DNA of 64,000 bases, taken from DASWZN01 sp963841635. Lineage in GTDB: Bacteria; Acidobacteriota; Terriglobia; Bryobacterales; Bryobacteraceae. The notes under the pieces were generated by a model that saw nothing but the letters and a program-made list of their open reading frames with translations, did no database searches and had not been told where the DNA came from. Made by a program: the position numbers and the translations under genes. The stretch is from contig CAWJDO010000002.1 in NCBI GenBank assembly GCA_963841635.1, forward strand, positions 1,798,001-1,862,000, read 5' to 3'. Positions 58,162 to 64,000 of the stretch are shown here, one piece after another (position 1 is the first letter of the stretch; each line of letters opens with the position of its first letter).

Positions 58162-59619
58162 CCAATACTGTTCACTTAACAAACATTTCTATGCTATTCT
58201 GTTTGGGGCGGGAGGCCCCAGGAATGGCCCGTACCGTTGCGTCCTTACCCGCCGGGAGCCGCATTACCGACTACATCAGCCTCGGCGTCATCGCGAAGTT
58301 CTTCCCTGCCGAAAAAGTCCGCGAGGCTCTCAGGCAAACCGATCGCGCCAGCGTACGCGAGCGCGACTTGCCGGCCCACGTGGTGGTGTACTACGTAATC
58401 GCGTTGGCGCTGTATATGCGCTCCTCTTATCGCGAGGTGCTGCGCTGTCTGCTGGAGGGAGTGCAATGGTTGCTGGACCCCTCGGCTACCGTGAAGGTGG
58501 CGGGCAAGTCCGGCATCTCGCAAGCCCGAAGCCGCCTGGGGCCGGGACCTTTGAAGAAGCTATATGAGGCCATCGTGGTCCCCATCGCGGAGAGGCGGAC
58601 CAAGGGCGCCTGGTATCGCGACTGGCGATTGATCAGCTTGGACGGCAGCACGTTGGACACCGCCGATACCGCCGCCAACGATAAAGCCTTCGGGCGTCCC
58701 GGCGCCAGTCGCGGCTCCAGCGCTTTCCCCAAACTTCGCTTCGTGGCGCTGCTGGAGAACGGAACCCACGTGTTGTGGGCCGCGCGCATGAGCAAATACG
58801 CTACCGATGAGATCACGCTGGCTCAGGACGTCGTGCCCGCGCTCAGCAAAGGGATGTTGTGCCTAGCGGACCGCTTCTTCCCCGGCTACAAACTCTGGCG
58901 GACGGCGGCGCATACCGGAGCGGATTTGCTGTGGCGCGTCCGCCAGAATGCTCGTCTGGATGTCGACCGGCGCCTGCCCGACGGCTCCTATCTGAGTCGC
59001 TTTTACAGCTCGACTTCGGACCGCCGAAACCAGCGCCGGGGGATCGCAGTCCGCGTGATCGATTATCGCCTCAAGGACGTCCCGGGGGCCGAACCGATCT
59101 ACCGATTGGTTACTACCGTCCTCGACCCCCTCCAAGCTCCCGCCAAAGAACTGGCGGCGCTCTATCATGAGCGCTGGGAAATCGAGACCGCTTTGGATGA
59201 ACTCAAGACCCACCTGCGCGGAGCCCAGATCGTGCTGCGCAGCAAAACGCCAGAGTTGGTGGAGCAGGAGTTCTGGGGCCTGCTCATGGCGCACTTTGCG
59301 ATCCGCGGCTTGATGCACGAAGCCGCCCTGCGGGCCGATGAAGATGCCGACCGGCTCTCCTTCCTGCATTCTGTGCGGGTGGTCCAGCGACGCATGGCCC
59401 GCTATGTCGCTGTTCCCCCCTCGGCAGAGGAAAACCCTGCATGAAGCGATCCTGGACGAGATCCTGCAAGAGCGTGTCTCATCCAGCCGCAATCGGGTCA
59501 ACCCTCGCGGGGTGAAACGCAAGATGAGCAACTATCCGCTACGCCCGCGGAAGCGCCAACGCACGCGCCGTGTCGACGTTTCCAAGCGGATCAGGATCAT
59601 TAAGTGAACAGTATTGGGA
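58162..59619 (+). mobile_element. IS4-family insertion sequence
   Basis: Inverted ends CCAATACTGTTCACTTAA (58162-58179) and the exact complement at 59600-59617 bracket a single transposase gene. CTAGCACCAAT is present at 58156-58166 and 59620-59630 as a probable 11-bp target duplication; because its CCAAT overlaps the left IR, the left boundary could be 58162 or 58167. Length is about 1.45 kb. IS4 elements usually make duplications of 9-13 bp, in line with this. Confidence 0.88.
58224..59444 (+). CDS. IS4-family transposase, frameshifted near its 3' end
   Basis: The 406-residue frame has the IS4 N-terminal domain (SRITDYISLGVIAKFFPAEKVREALRQTDRASVRERDLP) and the DDE core: SLDGSTLDTADT, MLCLADRFFPGYKLW and the YREK motif in YHERWEIETALDELKTHLRG. 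It stops at TGA 59442-59444, but the +1 frame carries on with the expected family tail to 59607 (TLHEAILDEILQERVSSSRNRVNPRGVKRKMSNYPLRPRKRQRTRR). The break lies around 59418-59440, next to a C6 and an A4 run. A +1 slip, or a 1-base insertion, would join them. ATG 58224 follows GGAGG. The copy may be inactive or use frameshifting. Confidence 0.88.
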   Translation: MARTVASLPAGSRITDYISLGVIAKFFPAEKVREALRQTDRASVRERDLPAHVVVYYVIALALYMRSSYREVLRCLLEGVQWLLDPSATVKVAGKSGISQARSRLGPGPLKKLYEAIVVPIAERRTKGAWYRDWRLISLDGSTLDTADTAANDKAFGRPGASRGSSAFPKLRFVALLENGTHVLWAARMSKYATDEITLAQDVVPALSKGMLCLADRFFPGYKLWRTAAHTGADLLWRVRQNARLDVDRRLPDGSYLSRFYSSTSDRRNQRRGIAVRVIDYRLKDVPGAEPIYRLVTTVLDPLQAPAKELAALYHERWEIETALDELKTHLRGAQIVLRSKTPELVEQEFWGLLMAHFAIRGLMHEAALRADEDADRLSFLHSVRVVQRRMARYVAVPPSAEENPA

Positions 59620-60238
59620 CTAGCACCAATCATGTCACACAGGTTGGTTCCTCCCATCCCCAAGACGGCTTGCGGACTCGAAAAGCCGGCTGCTGGCTGC
59701 GTCGAGGTGCTCATGAAGATGGATTGGCTCGAGCCGTTGTTCGAAGAAAACAACAGCACATACTGGTTCCCGGTCAAGGCCGAAGGCAAGATCACTGATG
59801 GCTCGTAAAGCCAGTGTCCACCGAACGTTAGCGCAGTCGAGAGCTTGGTGCTCTGCACCTCATACGTCACGTTTCTGGAGGCCGAGTAAAACCAAAAGTC
59901 TTGAGAAGCCGACATTAGCGACGTGACGGCCGCGAAAGCCGTCAGGCATTTCTTCAGGCTCATAACTAAGCCCTCCTTTTCTGGTTTCAATCTCCCGCCG
60001 TTCTCGGCGGCTGAACAAGTATATAACGTAATAATATCCTTTTACGCTCAAGTTGCGTGACAACCGAATTGTGTTTTGCACTGTTTTGCACAGGCCCAAG
60101 AACGCTTCGCAACAATGCCGCAATTATCCAGTCGGTTATGCCTTGCACTTTGCAGAGCCGGCGAGCGGCAGGGCTCGAACGATGGGAATTGTGTGCCGGC
60201 AAGCGTCGCGCACCGGGTGCGCGACATAGAAGTGCGAG

Positions 60239-61601
60239 TCACGCCACCAGCCGCGCCTCCCAGTAGTCTTCGAAGCGGCCGTTGAGCTGGCAGCAGCGCA
60301 ACGCCAGGATGGCGTTGGCCCCCCGCACCGTCCAGAACATCCCCGAGCGTTTCAGCCGCGCGCCGATCACCGTCTTGCAGCCGGCCTCGATCACCCCCGA
60401 CCCTACGAACAGGTGCTGTGCGCGGAACTTGGGATAGCGCATGCGCTCGGTGTTGGTCTGGAAGTACTCGGTCTGCTTGCGTAGCTCCTCGGCCAGCTCC
60501 GGATTGTTGGTCTGGATCGAACCGAGTTCCAGCACCAGTTTCTCGATCTTGCCTTTATCCAGGCGGTTCTGCTGCACCCGGATCCAGCGCTTCTGTTCGG
60601 TCTCGTCGTTGGGGTACAGCTTGCGAGCCAGTTCCCACAGGTGCTGCCGGGCGTGAAACAGATCGACGATCTGAATCGCTCCGGGGAAGTGTAGATTGGC
60701 CAGGTTCCAGATCCACTCGGCTCCATCGCCCAAGACGACCTTCTTCTGCGCGCGGCTCCAGCCGCGCTTCCAGACCTCCACATACAACCGCTTGCCGAAC
60801 TCTTCCGCCGTTTCGATCGCCCCTACGTAGGTGGTGGTGTCGGGGTCGCGGATGGCGTAGCCCTCCGCATCCCAGCGCGTTTGCCTGAACACGCAGCCCA
60901 GCTTGGCTTCGCGGGTGTGGGCCGGCTGTCCGTCCTGCTTGCCTTTCCGGCCCACGGTTTCTTTCTTCACCACCGGCACCCCGGTCCCGTCCATCTCCAC
61001 GTACAAGATAGGAACCGGCTCTCCGATCACCACCGGCAGATCCAACTGCACGGCCCGCTGGATCTCCTCTTGCTCTCCGACCGCAATGTCCTCTCCCACC
61101 GCCTCGGCGCTGCGCTCCACGCTCTTTGCGTTCACCTCCAGGTCGGCCAGCAGTTGCATCTGTTGGCGACCTTGATCGAAGGAAACCTCCTGCCCCGCCA
61201 CGGCCTGCATGCGGCGCACGCCGGGAGAGAACTCCGTGTCTTCAATGTCGAGTTCCGCGTCGGCGGGGAACTGGCCGGTGTGACAGTGCGGGCACAGGTA
61301 GTAAGGGCGCGAGACTTCCGCCGGCCCCATCGCTGTCAGCAGCGGCTTGGAACGCAAACCCCGGTAGTGCGCGGAGTGGCCGCAGGCGCAGGGGATCTGC
61401 CGCTGGCTGGCCGCCGGGGCGGGAAACTGCAACAGTTCGGTGAGCGCCGCGGCTCCGGCATGATGGAAGGCCGAGCGTGCCGCCATCTCCAGGGCTTCCA
61501 GGTCCACACGGCCGGTCTTGCGCCGGCCTGCGAAGATGACGCGCAGCAGTTGGTCTACTTCCCGCGCGACTTCCTGGTGGATCGTTTCGGCCGTTTTTTT
61601 T
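60239..61601 (-). CDS. ISKra4 transposase (orfB, made by -1 frameshift)
   Basis: Coding continues from the slippery A8 run to TGA at 60239 (about 453 residues). Features are a zinc-binding pair IPCACGHSAHYRGL and YLCPHCHTGQFP. The catalytic core follows: VEMDGTGVPVVKKE, VVLGDGAEWIWNLANLHFPGAIQIVDLFHARQHLWELA, and GSGVIEAGCKTVIGARLKRSGMFWT, the usual DDE-type pattern of ISKra4 transposases. No convincing independent start codon exists; the stretch upstream in this frame is the shadow of orfA. Expression is therefore expected as an orfA-orfB fusion. Confidence 0.9.
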
Positions 61602-61962
61602 CCTGTTCTGTTTGTGGCTCTGGCTCGGTCGACCGTGCGCGGCAGATCTGCGTGTTGGTCTGGACGAACTCGCGGCTGAGCTGCTGGAACTTGCGGAACT
61701 CCGCCACCTCTCTTTCCGCCTTGTGGATGGCGGCGGGAGTGGGCAAGGACTCCGAGATCGACTTGCCCTTCACTTTGTAGGTGAGGCGGAAGTTGGGTCC
61801 GTGGCCGGGCTGTCCGGGCTGATGGCAATGGCAGTCCGGCTTGCCACAGCGGCCCGAGGTGCTGGTAACAGAACCGGGGCGAAGATCGCCGAGTTGGGCG
61901 ATCTGCTCAGCAATCGCCTCTCGACGCTGCTCCCAATCAGCAAGGGTATGGGGCATGGGCAT
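61555..61962 (-). CDS. ISKra4 orfA, DUF6788-type protein
   Basis: The 135-residue product (MPMPHTLADWEQRREAIAEQIAQLGDLRPGSVTSTSGRCGKPDCHCHQPGQPGHGPNFRLTYKVKGKSISESLP) has the C-x4-C-x-C-HQPG motif and a C-terminal coiled-coil (AEREVAEFRKFQQLSREFVQTNTQICR) seen in DUF6788 proteins that accompany ISKra4. ATG 61962 follows AAAGGAGG. Unshifted translation ends at TAG/TGA 61555 with a Lys/Arg-rich tail; the -1 shift at 61594-61601 leads into the transposase. Confidence 0.88.
   Translation of the reverse strand: MPMPHTLADWEQRREAIAEQIAQLGDLRPGSVTSTSGRCGKPDCHCHQPGQPGHGPNFRLTYKVKGKSISESLPTPAAIHKAEREVAEFRKFQQLSREFVQTNTQICRARSTEPEPQTEQEKKRPKRSTRKSRGK
61594..61601 (-). other. A8 slippery run for -1 frameshifting between orfA and orfB
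   Basis: On the minus strand the run reads GGAAAAAAAACGG. orfA reads GAA AAA AAA CGG; orfB reads GGA AAA AAA ACG. The two frames are related by -1 and both stay open across the run, as required for A-AAA-AAA type programmed frameshifting. Confidence 0.75.
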
Positions 61963-62184
61963 GAGGCCTCCTTTACCTAGCGTATCATATACGCAAGGAA
62001 TGTGCGCACAAAAAAGAAACCCAACCGGTTCGTACTTCTGTGTCGCGCACCCTCGCGCACCCCCAGCGCAGCGGCTCGTCCAGCCACATACTATACTGGT
62101 GTAATTGTCCGCACTCCAGCCTATGACCCACGTCGGGAGGTTGACCTCGATTGCACCCGCCGACGCGCCCGTCGAGGCGCGGCG

Positions 62185-63480
62185 ATGACCGCCCCACCGC
62201 CAGCCGAAGGCTCGCGGGAATCTTTCCGCGCCGGCCTGGTCCGCTATCGATACGAGCTGGTCACTGCGTCGGCGCTTGGCCTCGATTCCATCCGCGCGCA
62301 TAAGATGCGCAGCTTTCTGACCCTGCTGGGCGTCATCATCGGCGTCGCCAGCGTGATCCTGGTCGGCTCGGCCATCGAGGGACTCGGCGCCTACGCCGAC
62401 GAAAGCACGGCCAAGGTGTTCGGCAGCAAAACCTTCCTGGTCGCGCAAATCGCCGGCGCCGCGGGCCGCACTCAATTCTTCGAGAAGCTGAAGAAGAACC
62501 GCCGCATCCGGCCGGAGGACCTCAAGTACCTGGAATCCGTCACCGGCACCCAGGTCCTCTACAGCATCTACCGGCAACGCAGCGAGGATGTGAAGCACGA
62601 AAGCAACGTTTACGAGGACGCCGCCATCCTGGGCGTTTCCGCGGCGCTGCCGGAACTGCGCGACGTCGCGGTGATCGAGGGCCGCTTCTTCAACGAGCAG
62701 GAGGACCGCACCAAGCAGCACGTCTGTGTCATCGGGCAGGACATACGCAACACCCTGTTCCCCGGTTCGGCCGCCATCGGCAGCACGCTCAAGCTGAGCG
62801 GGATCGACTTCACTGTGATCGGGATCCAGGAGAAGCTCGGCTCCTCGTTCGGCCGCAGCCTCGACAACTCCGTCTACATCCCCGTCACGGCGTACAACCG
62901 CCTGTACGGCCCGGGACTGTCGATCTCGATCTTCGGCAGCGCTCGCCCGGAGTCGGGGCTGCAACTGGACGAGGCCCTCGACCTGACGCGCGTGGCTCTA
63001 CGCACCCGCTTTCACATCCGCCCCGGCCAGCCGGACCACTTCGATACGCTCACGCCCGATGCCGTGCGTTCCTTCATCGATCAGATCCTGGGCATGATCT
63101 CCGCGGTCATCGTGCCCGTGACCGGCATCTCGCTGGTGGTGGGCGGCATCGTGATCATGAACATCATGCTGGTCAGCGTCACCGAGCGCACCCATGAAAT
63201 CGGAATACGCAAGTCGCTCGGCGCGCGGCCATCCGACATCCGCCTGCAGTTCCTGCTCGAGGCCGTGTTTCTGGCGGCGGCCGGCGGAGCGGTGGGCGTG
63301 TTGTTCGGCGCCGCGCTCACCAAGCTGCTGTCGGTGCTGTTCGACATCACGCTGCGTGTGACCTTCCTCTACGTGGCGTTGTCGGTGTTCGTGTCGAGCG
63401 TGGTAGGCATCGTCTCCGGCTGGTACCCGGCGCACCGCGCGGCGCGCCTCGATCCCGTCGAAGCCCTGAGGTCCGAATAG
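62185..63480 (+). CDS. MacB/FtsX-type ABC transporter permease
   Basis: The 431-residue protein has the MacB layout: a first membrane helix (AHKMRSFLTLLGVIIGVASVILVGSAIEGLG, residues 37-66), a large periplasmic MacB_PCD domain, and three C-terminal helices. The FtsX core reads VVGGIVIMNIMLVSVTERTHEIGIRKSLGARPSDIRLQFLLEAVFLAAAGGAVGV and ends with PAHRAARLDPVEALRSE. The ATPase is not in view. ATG 62185 with GAGG upstream is chosen; longer frames run into the ISKra4 element. It may export lipopeptides, peptides or signals. The ISKra4 insertion ends 132 bp upstream and could have changed its promoter. Confidence 0.93.
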   Translation: MTAPPPAEGSRESFRAGLVRYRYELVTASALGLDSIRAHKMRSFLTLLGVIIGVASVILVGSAIEGLGAYADESTAKVFGSKTFLVAQIAGAAGRTQFFEKLKKNRRIRPEDLKYLESVTGTQVLYSIYRQRSEDVKHESNVYEDAAILGVSAALPELRDVAVIEGRFFNEQEDRTKQHVCVIGQDIRNTLFPGSAAIGSTLKLSGIDFTVIGIQEKLGSSFGRSLDNSVYIPVTAYNRLYGPGLSISIFGSARPESGLQLDEALDLTRVALRTRFHIRPGQPDHFDTLTPDAVRSFIDQILGMISAVIVPVTGISLVVGGIVIMNIMLVSVTERTHEIGIRKSLGARPSDIRLQFLLEAVFLAAAGGAVGVLFGAALTKLLSVLFDITLRVTFLYVALSVFVSSVVGIVSGWYPAHRAARLDPVEALRSE

Positions 63481-63482
63481 CC

Positions 63483-64000
63483 ATGCGCGTCACCTGGGGA
63501 GAGAACGTGGGGATGGCCCTGGCGGCGGTCTGGCTGCACCGCTTTCGCTCGCTGCTCACCATCCTCGGCATCGTGATCGGAATCACCACCGTGGTCACAG
63601 TCAGCTCACTGCTCACCGGACTGCGCAAAGGCGTGGTCCAGTTCTTCGAGGAGTTCGGGCCCGACAATATTTTCCTGTACAAGACCAGCGGCGACCCGAA
63701 CGCCCTGTTCGTCCCTCCCAAGGAGGCCAAGCGCAGGGCCATCCGGCCCGAGTATGCCGAGATGATCAAACGCATCTGCCCGGCGGTGCTGGACGTCGGT
63801 ACCTCCCTGATGATTCCGAATGTCATCAACGGCAAGCCGCTGTCTGCCAAGGTGCCCGGCATCGACAGCGACCAGATCGGAGTGGCCGGCGCTACCGCCA
63901 ACCAGTTCTCCATCGCGCCGCGGAACCTCATCGCGGGCCGTGTCTTTACGCCCGAAGAGGACCGCCGCGCGGCCCATGTGGTGATGCTCGGCCAGAAAAT
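63483..64000 (+). CDS. Second MacB-type ABC permease (partial, cut by window end)
   Basis: ATG 63483 lies 2 bases after the preceding stop. The visible 172 residues (MRVTWGENVGMALAAVWLHRFRSLLTILGIVIGITTVVTVSSLLTGLRKGVVQFFEEFGPDNIFLYKTSGDPNALF ...) match the N-terminal helix and start of the periplasmic domain of MacB permeases. Two consecutive permease genes suggest a heterodimeric exporter. The end lies beyond the window. Confidence 0.92.
   Translation, partial: MRVTWGENVGMALAAVWLHRFRSLLTILGIVIGITTVVTVSSLLTGLRKGVVQFFEEFGPDNIFLYKTSGDPNALFVPPKEAKRRAIRPEYAEMIKRICPAVLDVGTSLMIPNVINGKPLSAKVPGIDSDQIGVAGATANQFSIAPRNLIAGRVFTPEEDRRAAHVVMLGQK

Larger units (their letters stand above)
57150..59963 (-). 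pseudogene. Secreted Cys-rich protein gene split by an IS4-family insertion
   Basis: The first part starts at ATG 59963 (AAGGAGGG upstream) with a signal peptide (MSLKKCLTAFAAVTSLMSASQ) and runs to MIGA at the IS edge near 59620. The second part resumes at about 58166 and continues to 57150, ending in a Cys-rich tail (CQQSCQTSYNQCLSSCPPPG ... CVQGCLTGYNGCLSQCH). Removing the IS plus one copy of the 11-bp flanking repeat joins the parts in frame as CDMIGARPVWDGTYWHVFVQ. The intact protein would have about 450 residues with YGGPWYPDVMLDGG and TCFPGNGRYHYLSG segments resembling glycosidase-like beta structures. The biological role is unknown. Confidence 0.88.
60215..62052 (-). mobile_element. 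ISKra4-family insertion sequence
   Basis: The ends are imperfect 23-bp inverted repeats: GGGTGCGCGACATAGAAGTG... at 60215-60237 and its near complement TCGTACTTCTGTGTCGCGCA... at 62030-62052 (21 of 23 match). TCGCGCACC flanks both sides (60206-60214 and 62053-62061), a 9-bp target duplication. Length is 1,838 bp, with two overlapping minus-strand genes. It lies between the split secreted-protein gene and the ABC permease operon. The 250-bp gap 59964-60214 shows an AT-rich stretch (60010-60060) that could be the promoter of the split gene, and nothing else. Confidence 0.92.

Noticed and set aside
60165..60200. tRNA-like T-arm (GGCTCGAACGATGGG)
   Set aside because: No acceptor, D or anticodon stems could be paired around it.

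Overview
This is a GC-rich bacterial chromosome window that most resembles an Acidobacteriota genome of the Bryobacterales/Solibacter type. That placement is an inference from gene content: a PEP-CTERM protein, many secreted glycoside hydrolases and duplicated lipid-binding-like secreted domains, DUF6788-bearing ISKra4, GlnE-controlled glutamine synthetase, and numerous short intergenic repeats. No ribosomal RNA is present to confirm it.

Layout. 1-10.8 kb is a nitrogen-assimilation block: ammonium channel amtB, PII glnB, divergent xseA, glutamine synthetase glnA with a clear sigma70-type promoter and a strong hairpin terminator, then a PEP-CTERM protein, a MOSC protein and the GS adenylyltransferase glnE. 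10.8-32.8 kb holds mostly housekeeping and secreted genes: a glycosidase-like protein, a gene split by an amber codon, an SpoIIE-type phosphatase, a K+ channel-TrkA fusion, nnr-tsaE, a serine beta-lactamase-like protein with a duplicated N-terminal domain, a B3-like metallo-beta-lactamase, a TetR/GH2 operon, a PQQ-like propeller, hslR, an MFS transporter, an acyl-CoA ligase, an inositol-phosphatase-like enzyme and a STAS protein.

32,875-39,774 is a compact integrated element. A perfect 50-bp copy of the 3' half of tRNA-Arg(UCU) lies at the left end, and the intact tRNA gene at the right end. Inside are a tyrosine integrase, a run of eight overlapping minus-strand genes (HTH/excisionase-like, a mosaic 443-aa protein, a small Hjc-like nuclease, a Cys-rich mini-protein, an HTH protein), a serine recombinase and several very small proteins. 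No capsid or packaging ATPase is seen, so it looks like a phage satellite or a pared-down prophage.

39.8-57.1 kb: an orphan Flp pilin, M3 oligopeptidase, OmpA-like protein, CmcI-like methyltransferase, rpsU, a response regulator, a 15-unit 18-bp tandem repeat directly before glgC, then eno and gpmA (glycogen/glycolysis), GH127, and three multi-membrane GT-C-like proteins. 57.1-62.1 kb contains two insertion sequences: an IS4-family element that splits a secreted-protein gene with an 11-bp flanking repeat, and an ISKra4-family element with 23-bp inverted ends, a 9-bp duplication and an A8 slippery run for -1 frameshifting. The window ends in a pair of MacB/FtsX-type ABC permeases, the second cut by the window edge.

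Three families of intergenic repeats run through the whole window: a 30-bp REP-like unit (8 copies, most just after stop codons), a multi-hairpin element (4 copies, one with all stems re-paired by different bases), and a GAATTTCGC/GCGAAATTC hairpin (2 copies).
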